From positions 28,113-92,112 of the forward strand of contig NZ_NGNS01000019.1 of the NCBI RefSeq assembly GCF_002165625.1: a stretch of 64,000 nt of DNA, given 5' to 3'. Origin of the DNA: Neiella marina. GTDB taxonomy: Bacteria > Pseudomonadota > Gammaproteobacteria > Enterobacterales > Neiellaceae. Positions 36,010 to 44,574 of this stretch are shown piece after piece. The notes beneath the pieces are model-generated. The model searched no databases. It had not been told where the DNA came from and was given only the letters and a program-made list of their open reading frames with translations. The position numbers and the translations under genes are program-made. Position 1 is the stretch's first letter, and the number at the start of each line of letters is the position of its first letter.

Positions 36010-38652
36010 TTAACGCCTCCAACGTTCGGCCAGTTGTGGAAAACGACGGTTAATCTGATCGATTTCCCGTTGCAACGAGAATCGCATGAGTGTTTTCAGT
36101 ACTTGCCGCGATACAGTGACAATCTGAGCGAGCTTGCTTTGTGCCCTTGGCTTACCGTGGTTGCCCCGTGGTGGAAAAGGTTGTCTTGAGGCCTGCTGAA
36201 CCCACTCCCGAGCGCCATTGTTTTGCATCAAAATTGCTAATACTCTGGTATGAGTTCGAGTGCGATCTTGTTCCAATCCTTGGCATATTTGTTGGTACCA
36301 TTGCTCCGCTTGCTCAACATAACGAGGTTGAGGTTCTGGTGCAAAATAATGAGCCATATACAGCACAGCCACTTTACGCAGGTCTTGGGCAGTCCAAGTT
36401 AACGTTGGAAACTCAAGACGCTCAGGGTGGTCGAGTGATAGGTTTTCGTGCGTTACCATCCAGTCGGCATAATGCAACAGCGCATCTCGGGCATAGATGA
36501 AGTCATCATCCAGCTCCAATCGTTCCGCTTTCACCCAAAGGTAGCGGCCAACAGCTTGTAAAAATACCGTATAGAACCAAGTTTCCTCAACATCATCAAA
36601 ATTGCGTTCGGCGATGATATCGCAGGGGTGGACGGTATCGCGAATGATGGCAGCAACGTTTGAAAGGTAGCGGCTCTGCTCGGTCAGTGTATAGCAATCG
36701 AGCAGTGCGATGATGTAGTTGCCTGTGCCACGATCAAGCGGGTAAAGGCCGGTTAGCAGATTTTTGATGTCTGGGCGGAAACGATTCTTCCAAGCCAGCA
36801 GTAGTTCAACAAAGGTTCCTTGACCTTCATACACGTTGCTAATCCACTCGCCTAGCTTGAGCACTGCTTGTTTCGCATCGTCATCGCCTGCTAATAGGTA
36901 ATGCAATGTTAGCCCGGTAGTGTAACAGTGTTGACCGCCAGGCCCGCCGCCGCCAACGTGATCAGCATAGACATCATTTCGATGCAGTTTCGAGTAAGTT
37001 CTGTGAGTGCAGGTCTTGGCCTGTTGATAATGATCGGTATGCCAGAACAGACCATGGTTGTATTCGTTCTTATCCTGATCGGTATGGTAAATGTCGATAT
37101 CCACAACATGGCTAGCCAATTCGTCAGCTTGTAATTTGAGTTCGGCGCTTTGATGGATAAAAGATTGGGTCAGCAAGCCGTAGATCGGATCGTATTGATT
37201 ATTGTAATGAGAGATAAACAACTCATCACCGTCATGCCCCTCGGCCTCATGATCGGCATAAAGCTCGCCAAAGTGACGCCAACCATACTGATCGGCCTTT
37301 TCCCTTTTGGCCAACAGCGAGTGCTCGCCAAACAAACCCTGATTGATTACCGCTTGCAAGCGGGAGTCTGTTACCGCGTCAGTTAGCCAAGGGAGTGTAT
37401 GGCATCGGGCCAACCATGTCGGATTCAGCTGCACTATTGGAAGTACCAGTGACTGCCGCTCAGCGCCATCATCAAGGCTACTCAGACATAGTGAGAAATG
37501 AAAGGTTTTGCGTTCGCCACCTTGTAGTTCATAGCGGTCAGGAAATTCTGCTGGGAACAGGCCTAGTTCTAGATGCTGTTGAGAAATCGTGATCGCCGAT
37601 GGAAATTGTTGCCAGAATTGCTGAATGCCGAGTTGAATGGCTGATCCTCGGCACCTTGCACTGATTACCGGCTGAATTCGTGTACCAGTGGTTGTTCGAT
37701 TATCTGTCGTTAATCGATAGCCTTGGAAACGCATCGGCAGCTGCTGTTGAGCATTAACATGTACTGGACTATTCCAAGCTTCACCACCACTGGACTCGTG
37801 ATAGACCGTCAATGATTGATCGGCAGTGATGGGGGGCGTTTGGTCCTGCTCGTCAGCGCATCGCAACTGATTCAACTGATCAGCAAACCAACTTAGATGT
37901 AGCGAATCAAACAGTAATGAATTGGGATCGCCCAGATCCCAAGTGCCTTCGATATGCTGCGCGGCTCGAGGATTGTGAAGTTGTAAGCTCGCATCGATCC
38001 TGTCGCTATTATGATGAAATTTGACTGTCAGTTTAAAACGAGGGGGCTCAAGCTCAGATTTGGTGTCAAATGTACCCGCTAGCGTTACTTTGGTTAAAAG
38101 CGCTCCGCTAGCTAAGTATTCGCTTCGATGCGATACATAATCAACATTGCCTACCGCGATTTGACCTTCGGGTGGCACTAAGCCGATTGCTCGACCACCG
38201 AGTAGTTGTTCACCAGATCTTTCAAATACTGAGAAAGTTGATAGCTCACTGGTGTTGAACTGGTATCGATAGTGATCGGTTGTGATATCCAACGTTTGCT
38301 CAGTACGTTGGATCACCGGAGTTTTTTGCTCGATCCCGTCTAGTTGCGCAACCGCAGTTGGATACACCTTCGCCGGTAGCGTAAGGCCAGCGGTCGCCAT
38401 ACTCACTCGACACCAGCGCAATGTCTTATCTGGCCAGAAACTCGTGGCACAAACATGGGCGTTTAGCACCCGGCCTTGATCATCTAACAATGCCAATTGG
38501 TTCTGTCGGAACTGCCCTTTGGGCAGCGGTAAACCAAATTCTATGACATCTCCATAGTTCTCGTTGCCATTAATGAGCAGACAATGGACGTTACTTGGCA
38601 TTGAATGATTCATTAAACCTGATCCATAGAAGGTTGCAGTACCTACTGCCAT
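36010..38652 (-). CDS. PcRGLX/YetA-like protein (putative polysaccharide lyase or relative)
   Basis: 880 aa without a visible signal peptide. The N-terminus, DVIEFGLPLPKGQF, LLDDQGRVLNAHV and SFWPDKTLRWCRV, matches the RIFT-barrel N-terminal domain of PcRGLX/YetA proteins (exo-rhamnogalacturonan lyase family). The middle has GLFWHTDHYQQAKTCTH and GGGGPGGQHCYTTGLTLHY, helical-toroid residues of the same family. Its start overlaps the end of xrtA by 10 bp; an ATG at 38613 with GGATCAGG upstream may be the real start. Placement with the exosortase suggests a role in processing the local polymer; lyase activity is not shown. Confidence 0.65.
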   Translation of the reverse strand: MAVGTATFYGSGLMNHSMPSNVHCLLINGNENYGDVIEFGLPLPKGQFRQNQLALLDDQGRVLNAHVCATSFWPDKTLRWCRVSMATAGLTLPAKVYPTAVAQLDGIEQKTPVIQRTEQTLDITTDHYRYQFNTSELSTFSVFERSGEQLLGGRAIGLVPPEGQIAVGNVDYVSHRSEYLASGALLTKVTLAGTFDTKSELEPPRFKLTVKFHHNSDRIDASLQLHNPRAAQHIEGTWDLGDPNSLLFDSLHLSWFADQLNQLRCADEQDQTPPITADQSLTVYHESSGGEAWNSPVHVNAQQQLPMRFQGYRLTTDNRTTTGTRIQPVISARCRGSAIQLGIQQFWQQFPSAITISQQHLELGLFPAEFPDRYELQGGERKTFHFSLCLSSLDDGAERQSLVLPIVQLNPTWLARCHTLPWLTDAVTDSRLQAVINQGLFGEHSLLAKREKADQYGWRHFGELYADHEAEGHDGDELFISHYNNQYDPIYGLLTQSFIHQSAELKLQADELASHVVDIDIYHTDQDKNEYNHGLFWHTDHYQQAKTCTHRTYSKLHRNDVYADHVGGGGPGGQHCYTTGLTLHYLLAGDDDAKQAVLKLGEWISNVYEGQGTFVELLLAWKNRFRPDIKNLLTGLYPLDRGTGNYIIALLDCYTLTEQSRYLSNVAAIIRDTVHPCDIIAERNFDDVEETWFYTVFLQAVGRYLWVKAERLELDDDFIYARDALLHYADWMVTHENLSLDHPERLEFPTLTWTAQDLRKVAVLYMAHYFAPEPQPRYVEQAEQWYQQICQGLEQDRTRTHTRVLAILMQNNGAREWVQQASRQPFPPRGNHGKPRAQSKLAQIVTVSRQVLKTLMRFSLQREIDQINRRFPQLAERWRR

Positions 38653-40091
38653 AAATTTTCAATCGCCAGAATATCGCGGCGTTGTTGCTTGAGTTCAGCT
38701 ATCGATGTCGCGCTGCGTGGCGCTGCTAATACGATGGCTGCTCCCGAATCACCAGATGCAAGTAAGGTGTCCAGTGCCTGCTGTAATTTGATTCTGCTCT
38801 GGCTCGCTGAAGTGATCGTCTCTAGCTGATACCAGAACAGTAAATCCATTTTTTGGCTATCAATTCGGGTGATTTGAATGACTCGATAGGAACCCAATTC
38901 ATCATCAACAGTCCGAGAACTCTCGGGAGTCCAAATCTCGTCGTCAAACAGTTTATGGTTAAAGTTAACTAATTCTCTGTTTTGGCGACTCGTGTTGAAT
39001 AACGAAATATAAAGTTCGGTTGCTTGGCCATTGTTACTGAAGCCTTGATAGTAATCGTCGGCATTGGCGAAATTTGGCTGCCAATCGGTTAGTTCTCCAG
39101 CACTGAATGACCGACCTAAAGCCGCGTTGTTGAGCTGATATGACGGAGTTGGCATGCTCTTTAGGTAGCTCAGATAGAGTAGAGGCAACAACACGCTCAA
39201 AACGACAATGGCGAAGCCGCGGTATTGGCTGGTATCGAGTTGGTAGTTGCCTGTGCTGCGGGCTTTTGTCGGTGGATCAGCTTGGTGCTGACGCCAAAAG
39301 CTGCCAATCCAAAACAAGATAAACATAACAACGCCAAAGAAGAACCAGCCATAGATAATATGGTCAACGCCGGTGGCCAGAGACATGTCACTCAGATAAG
39401 CCAGCAAGACAATGAGGTAGGCACGAATACCATTGGCAACGATAGGTACCAGAACGGCGAGAATAACAAAACCAAGTTGGCGCAACGGAGAAACAAACTG
39501 CAAGTGAGCAAACAAGGTGCCTAGGGCGATCGAAGAGATTAAGTAACGGATCCCGGAGCAGGCTACTGCAACTTCGAAAAGCCCACCTGGCACAGAAATA
39601 TAAAGGCCCTCTCGAAACACAGGGATTTGGCTGAGAGCCAATAGATAGACGGTGATATCAGCGGTGATTATTTGTAGTTGAGGGATTAATTCCTCACCCA
39701 GTGGTACGGCAAACAGCAAGTAACAACAAGGGAACCAGCAAATGCGGATAAAGCTATGACCGAAAACCAACCATAGGGTCAGCGGTAGCCAAACAACCGC
39801 TGCCAATTGAGCTGCTACCTGAACACTCGCGACGTTTGCAGCTAACCACAGCGCTGAACAGCCGATTATCGGTAGAGCGATGATCGGTGCAGCCTGAAAG
39901 TTCGCCTCTTGCAGTAAAAATCGTCTGCGCCAAATCAGCCACGCCGCAATTGGGTAAATAATGTAGCCATGAGCAAAGGTTTCTGATCGTTGCCATACTG
40001 CAGCCATGGACATTAAGTCTTGGTAGAAAACCAATAACCATACGAGGGTTAAAACAGATGCAATGATAAGAGCTCTGCGGTTTTTCAGCAT
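38643..40091 (-). CDS. xrtA: Exosortase A fused to an EpsI domain
   Basis: 482 aa. About eight transmembrane helices hold the exosortase catalytic residues: Cys178 in VACSGIRYL, Arg223 in ANGIRAYL and His244 in GVDHIIYGWFFF. SETFAHGYIIYPIAAWLIWRRR is the typical N-terminal signature. From about residue 300 there is a periplasmic EpsI-like domain (YQGFSNNGQATELYISLFNT, DELGSYRVIQITRI) that in some species is a separate protein. The enzyme cleaves PEP-CTERM proteins and sends them to the cell surface; no such substrate is encoded in this window. Confidence 0.95.
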   Translation of the reverse strand: MLKNRRALIIASVLTLVWLLVFYQDLMSMAAVWQRSETFAHGYIIYPIAAWLIWRRRFLLQEANFQAAPIIALPIIGCSALWLAANVASVQVAAQLAAVVWLPLTLWLVFGHSFIRICWFPCCYLLFAVPLGEELIPQLQIITADITVYLLALSQIPVFREGLYISVPGGLFEVAVACSGIRYLISSIALGTLFAHLQFVSPLRQLGFVILAVLVPIVANGIRAYLIVLLAYLSDMSLATGVDHIIYGWFFFGVVMFILFWIGSFWRQHQADPPTKARSTGNYQLDTSQYRGFAIVVLSVLLPLLYLSYLKSMPTPSYQLNNAALGRSFSAGELTDWQPNFANADDYYQGFSNNGQATELYISLFNTSRQNRELVNFNHKLFDDEIWTPESSRTVDDELGSYRVIQITRIDSQKMDLLFWYQLETITSASQSRIKLQQALDTLLASGDSGAAIVLAAPRSATSIAELKQQRRDILAIENLWQ

Positions 40092-40093
40092 CG

Positions 40094-41302
40094 TTAGGTT
40101 CTCGTCAACAGTGTTTTCAGATGCTGCAACTGCTCTTCCCAGCGATAGTTTTTAACCACCCATTGGCGATTCTCAGTTGCGATTTGGCGCTTCTTTAGGC
40201 CTGCAACCACGGCATTGGCAAAATGTTGCTCATTGTCTTCAATGGCAACATTGCAACCATTGGTTTTGGCTAATCCTTCCATTGCCAAGCTTGTAGCAAC
40301 AACGGGTATTTCCATAGCCATGGCTTCTAGTACTTTGTTTTGCACGCCTCTGGCGATTCGCATTGGCGCAACAGACACCCAGCCAGCACGGATATAGCTG
40401 CGAATATCGTCAACTTTGCCAGTTACTTCGATATTTGGAAATGCGCCAAGCTCAATGATTTTGTCAGAGGGATTGGAGCCGACAATCATCAAACGGGCAT
40501 TCTTAACCTGCTTCGTGACATATGGCCAAACATGTTTAACAAACCAGCGCACCGCATCAATGTTTGCCCAATAGTCCATTGCGCCGGTGAAAACCACCGT
40601 TGGCGTGTGTTGCTGGTCAGTTGAATCAGTAACTGCCTTTGGGTCAAAGAACTCCAAATCGACTCCGTTGGAGACAGCATGAATGCGACTGTGGCTACTA
40701 ATTGAACTGAGCTTGCAGAACAGTTCAATTTCATTTGATGAAATGAATACGCTGGCATCAAAGTGTTCTGTTAGTTGTTGCTCATATGCCAGTAGAGTGC
40801 GGAATTCACGGTTGTATACCCAGCTCATTGGGAAATTTTGTTTTTTGGCATATTGGCGCCATTTGTCGGAATCTAAATCGACAAAATCAATCACCCGATT
40901 GAGCCTCTGATACTGTGGGCTATCAACATACTGTGCCATCGATGAGCAGTACACTAGGACATTGCGGATAGCGAATTTGGCAATGGTATTGTTGACCCAT
41001 TGCGCCATCTTTGGATCAAAGTAATAGGGCAGCGTAATAGGACGTCGTCGCCCCATCCGCAGTACGCCACGAAAGGTCGCATGGCGCTTGTTAAGCGGCA
41101 GTACGTACATCCCTTTAACGTATTTCGACAACTCCTTGGTGTACCCCATGTCACTGGGATCATCGACGAAGCATCCCAAGTACACATCAAAGTGTTGAGA
41201 TAAGTAAGCCAATTGATTGAATGACCGAATCTTGTCGCCTTTGTTTGGCGGGTAAGGTATCCGGTGGCAAAGGTATAACAGAGGTTGCTTCACGTTGCTC
41301 AT
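40094..41302 (-). CDS. XrtA-associated family 4 glycosyltransferase
   Basis: 402-aa GT-B enzyme. LLYLCHRIPYPPNKGDKIRSF is the signature beginning of the exosortase A-associated sugar transferase family (TIGR03087 type), followed by HFDVYLGCFVDDP. The donor half shows VVFTGAMDYWANIDAVRWFV, LMIVGSNPSDKI and APMRIARGVQNKVLEAMAMEIPVVAT. It is 2 bp upstream of xrtA, confirming the link. A 121-bp gap separates it from the deacetylase upstream, the only sizeable break in this run, and I see no clear promoter there. Confidence 0.92.
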   Translation of the reverse strand: MSNVKQPLLYLCHRIPYPPNKGDKIRSFNQLAYLSQHFDVYLGCFVDDPSDMGYTKELSKYVKGMYVLPLNKRHATFRGVLRMGRRRPITLPYYFDPKMAQWVNNTIAKFAIRNVLVYCSSMAQYVDSPQYQRLNRVIDFVDLDSDKWRQYAKKQNFPMSWVYNREFRTLLAYEQQLTEHFDASVFISSNEIELFCKLSSISSHSRIHAVSNGVDLEFFDPKAVTDSTDQQHTPTVVFTGAMDYWANIDAVRWFVKHVWPYVTKQVKNARLMIVGSNPSDKIIELGAFPNIEVTGKVDDIRSYIRAGWVSVAPMRIARGVQNKVLEAMAMEIPVVATSLAMEGLAKTNGCNVAIEDNEQHFANAVVAGLKKRQIATENRQWVVKNYRWEEQLQHLKTLLTRT

Positions 41303-41423
41303 TCCTTCAGCTCAGAGTGATTTAAGGCCAATTTGGCTGATAGCTAGGGGACACTCGCTGGGTTTGAAAACGTGCTGTTGCCTGTAAAACAATATCATCC
41401 TGATACGCCCATTATCGTTATTG

Positions 41424-42275
41424 TTAGTCTGAGTTGAGCTGATATGCGTGTTGCATCGTTGACCAATTGAAATCTGTGAGTAAGCGCTCAAGGCGAGATT
41501 CCATTTTGCCTAGGTTTAAGTAGTGGCGAAACTTAGATTTCAGTGGTGCATTGCTCATTCTAGGTTGCTCTGGATCGAGTTCCCAAGGATGAAAGTAAAA
41601 ACTGTAGGGTTGTTGTTCAGTACGCAAAAAGCGACGAATCAATTGCCGGCTCAAGGCGTAGGGATAGAGTCGGAAATAACCGCCGCCGCCTATGGGAATA
41701 GAGCGCCCTGAAATATAGGTTGTTGGAATCGGAATCTCGGTGATTCCCTCAGGACGCATGTGCTTAAAACGAGGCCAGTGCGGTACGCCGTAAAGATCAT
41801 GTTTAACTGGATAAGTACTGGAGCTATAGCTAAAGCCTAGTTCTTTAATGACATCGAACGCCCACTCGTTACGCTCATCAAATGAGAACGAAGGTGCTCT
41901 GTAGCCCGCAACTTTAGTCCCGGTGATATCCTCGAGAAAGTGTTTGCATCGAGCAACATCTTGCATGAAGGTCTGTCGGTCCTGCTCAGTGGCTCGCTGG
42001 TGGGCGTAGCCGTGACAAGCGATTTCATGGCCTTGAGCGGCGATTGCTTTTACTAAGTCGGGGCATTGTTCTGCAACCCACCCCAAGATAAAGAAAGTGG
42101 CCTTGACTCGATGCTTATCGAAAAGCGCCAAGGTTTTGTGGGTACTTGCTTCAACTCGCAGTGGGAATCGTTTACCCCAGTCATCGAGGGTCACTTGGCG
42201 GGAAAAAGCCGAGACATGAAAGTAATCTTCCACGTCAACTGTCATTGCATTCACAATAGAATCAGACTGCACCAT
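41424..42275 (-). CDS. XrtA-system polysaccharide deacetylase
   Basis: 283 aa. MTVDVEDYFHVSAF, KATFFILGWVAEQCPDLV and HEIACHGYAHQRATEQ are the first two NodB motifs, with the metal-binding Asp and His-x3-His; KVAGYRAPSFSF is motif 3, and FHPWELDPEQPRM contains the late His. The C-terminal region with FRHYLNLGKMESRLERLLTDF is the DUF3473 tail seen in the exosortase A version. It removes N-acetyl groups from the glycan, in the cytoplasm or periplasm (no signal peptide seen). It is 12 bp downstream of the EpsB-type gene. Confidence 0.92.
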   Translation of the reverse strand: MVQSDSIVNAMTVDVEDYFHVSAFSRQVTLDDWGKRFPLRVEASTHKTLALFDKHRVKATFFILGWVAEQCPDLVKAIAAQGHEIACHGYAHQRATEQDRQTFMQDVARCKHFLEDITGTKVAGYRAPSFSFDERNEWAFDVIKELGFSYSSSTYPVKHDLYGVPHWPRFKHMRPEGITEIPIPTTYISGRSIPIGGGGYFRLYPYALSRQLIRRFLRTEQQPYSFYFHPWELDPEQPRMSNAPLKSKFRHYLNLGKMESRLERLLTDFNWSTMQHAYQLNSD

Positions 42276-42287
42276 GATGATTCTCGG

Positions 42288-43682
42288 TTAGATGCCTTTG
42301 CCGAAAATGACAATTTCAAGGGTTCGCAACAAGATAAGTAGATCCAATAGGAAGCTTCTATGTTTGATGTAGTAAAGATCAAACTTGAGCTTTTCCAGCG
42401 AGTCTTCTTCGGTGCTGCCGTATGGGTATTTGAGCTGTGCCCAGCCTGTAAGCCCTGGTTTCACATTGTGACGCTGGTTGTAATATGGAATGCTCAGCAC
42501 TAGTTCACGAACAAAATATGGCCGCTCCGGACGCGGTCCAACAAAGCCCATTTCACCTCGCAATACGTTGTACAGTTGAGGTAATTCGTCGATTCGGTAT
42601 TTACGGATAATGGCTCCAACTCGGGTAACTCCCTTGACAGCCATCTGGGCGCCGTGTTTTTCCGCATCCGTCGTCATGCTGCGGAACTTCACGATATTGA
42701 AAGGTTTGCCGTTAAGCCCGATGCGCTCTTGTTTGTAGAGAATTGGTGCCCGAAAGCCATCTTCAAGCTTGATGCAAATAGCGGTTAGCAGCATAAATGG
42801 CCATGTCAATGCCAACACGAATAGCGCTAACGTTGTATTGAACGTCCAATCAAAGGCATTGCGCAAATAATTGGTGGATTGGAACCCATTGCTGTAAATG
42901 ACCCACGAAGGATAGATTAAATTGACTGCAATCTGGCCGGTTTCGCGTTCGATAAAATCGAGTATATCGGTGACTTCAACGCCATGAAGTTTGCAGTGAA
43001 ACAAGCTGTCGACCGGTAGGTTGGAGCGTCGCTCATCGGCGGCAACAACAATTTCGTCAACCTTATGCTCGAACACATAGGCCTCAAGTGAGGTGTTTAA
43101 TTCAATGATTGGGTCTGATTCGATTCCTTTGCTGGAATCGCCTCTCATTTTTACGAAACCAACCAGATCAAAACTGACTCGATCAGAGCGACGGCGCATA
43201 CGCCGCTCGATAATACTGGCACGTTCGCCGGCGCCAAGGACCAACACTCGTTGGCGTCCCAAATGCTGATATCTCAGACTTTGGGCGAAATAGCGAACTG
43301 AGGTTAGGGCAACAAATGCTGCTAGGCATGACCATTCGCGAACATTGCCGGGTAAGACTTCCGCTGGCGTCAGACCATAAATCGCAGTTGAAATAAAATA
43401 GCCCAAGGCGACGCTGACGAACATACGGCGGATAATGCCCCGAAAGGTCTCGCGCATTTTACGATTATATAAACCCAGGGACAGCACGCTGATTTGAATC
43501 GGCAACACGAACAAAGCGAAGTGCAGCAGCAGTTGCCCTTCCCAGTATTTTGGAATGGCGTCGGGGTAATAGGCACGGTCTGCTTCCAAGCCAATGAGGT
43601 AAATTGCTGTGAGTAGAATTAGTTCAGCGACGAAGAGGAGCTGTGTTCCTGCATGAATGTCGTGAAATCGAGTACGTGCCAT
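42288..43682 (-). CDS. EpsB-type polyprenyl glycosylphosphotransferase (initiating enzyme)
   Basis: 464 aa. Four or five N-terminal helices, a Rossmann-like middle domain (RVLVLGAGERASIIERRMRR), then one more helix and the catalytic PglC/WbaP-like domain: IYKQERIGLNGKPFNIVKFR, RSMTTDAEKHG, KYRIDELPQLYNVLRGEMGF and GPRPERPYFV. It transfers the first sugar-1-phosphate to undecaprenyl phosphate and so starts each repeat unit. It is the only such enzyme in the window. It heads the minus-strand run and is divergent from the export operon at 43903. Confidence 0.94.
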   Translation of the reverse strand: MARTRFHDIHAGTQLLFVAELILLTAIYLIGLEADRAYYPDAIPKYWEGQLLLHFALFVLPIQISVLSLGLYNRKMRETFRGIIRRMFVSVALGYFISTAIYGLTPAEVLPGNVREWSCLAAFVALTSVRYFAQSLRYQHLGRQRVLVLGAGERASIIERRMRRRSDRVSFDLVGFVKMRGDSSKGIESDPIIELNTSLEAYVFEHKVDEIVVAADERRSNLPVDSLFHCKLHGVEVTDILDFIERETGQIAVNLIYPSWVIYSNGFQSTNYLRNAFDWTFNTTLALFVLALTWPFMLLTAICIKLEDGFRAPILYKQERIGLNGKPFNIVKFRSMTTDAEKHGAQMAVKGVTRVGAIIRKYRIDELPQLYNVLRGEMGFVGPRPERPYFVRELVLSIPYYNQRHNVKPGLTGWAQLKYPYGSTEEDSLEKLKFDLYYIKHRSFLLDLLILLRTLEIVIFGKGI

Positions 43683-43878
43683 GTCGTCCCTGTACTAACG
43701 TATTTATTCCGGCTGCTGCCAGTATAAAGATATTTGAGTAATGTTAAAGCTTTGTTGAAGCGCTCGGATTCTAGTCAACTTACCAAAAATTAACTTTTGT
43801 CGGGCAATCGATTTACATTTCAACAGTTGCCGCATTATTATGCAACTTAGGAAGTGCTAGAGGCCTGTTGGCCATAAC

Positions 43879-43884
43879 TATAAT
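43879..43884 (+). promoter_or_regulatory. TATAAT -10-like element before the export operon
   Basis: A perfect TATAAT lies 18 bp before the ATG at 43903. No recognisable -35 hexamer stands at 16-18 bp, so the promoter is either activator-dependent or this is chance. If real, it gives a very short leader and supports ATG 43903 over the upstream in-frame GTG. Confidence 0.35.
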
Positions 43885-43902
43885 CGCGTGATGGAATTCG
43901 CT

Positions 43903-44550
43903 ATGAAAAACAAGTTCCTCCTTAAAGCTGCAGGTCTTATGGCTACGATGTTTGCAGTTGCTACCTTTACCGGATGTGCGACCAGCGACAAAGGGCAATT
44001 ACCTCCGGCTACCACTCACCCCTCTCTCACCACCAATATTGAAGATTACTTTTACTTGATTGGCCCAGGCGACTCGTTGAACGTCTTTGTTTGGCGTAAC
44101 CCTGAGGTATCAGGTTCGTTCACTGTTCGACCAGACGGTATGTTCACGACACGCTTGGTGGAAGATATTCCGGCAACCGGGCGTACTCCGACCCAACTGG
44201 CCAGAGAGCTGGAACAAATCCTCGGTGCTTACATCAGGGATCCTATTGTTACAGTGACCGTTGGCGGCTTTGTTGGTCCATACAGTGAGCAAGTGAGAGT
44301 TATTGGCGAAGCGTTGAACCCACGCTCAATCAATTACAAAGAGAACATGACGTTGCTCGATTTGATGATTGAAGTTGGTGGCTTGACGGATTATGCCAAC
44401 GGTGACGATACCACTCTGATTCGTATAGAGAATGGCGTTCAGATGGAGTACACGGTCAAGCTAGATACATTGATTCGCGACGGTGACATCGGCGCAAATG
44501 TTGACATCTTACCCGGCGATATTCTGATTATTCCGGAAGCTTGGTTCTAG
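43903..44550 (+). CDS. XrtA polysaccharide export lipoprotein (Wza/EpsE family)
   Basis: 215 aa. Lipoprotein signal with lipobox TFTGC, then YFYLIGPGDSLNVFVWRNPE, the polysaccharide export domain, RPDGMFTTRLVEDIPATGRTP, and a SLBB-like segment VRVIGEALNPRSINYKENMT. It should form an outer-membrane-linked export channel component, with the barrel protein encoded three genes on. GTG at 43888 is in frame, but ATG 43903 gives a standard signal peptide and has GGAA upstream. The chain-length determinant gene follows after 24 bp. Confidence 0.93.
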   Translation: MKNKFLLKAAGLMATMFAVATFTGCATSDKGQLPPATTHPSLTTNIEDYFYLIGPGDSLNVFVWRNPEVSGSFTVRPDGMFTTRLVEDIPATGRTPTQLARELEQILGAYIRDPIVTVTVGGFVGPYSEQVRVIGEALNPRSINYKENMTLLDLMIEVGGLTDYANGDDTTLIRIENGVQMEYTVKLDTLIRDGDIGANVDILPGDILIIPEAWF

Positions 44551-44574
44551 TCGAACAACAGAGTTGTAGTTTTC

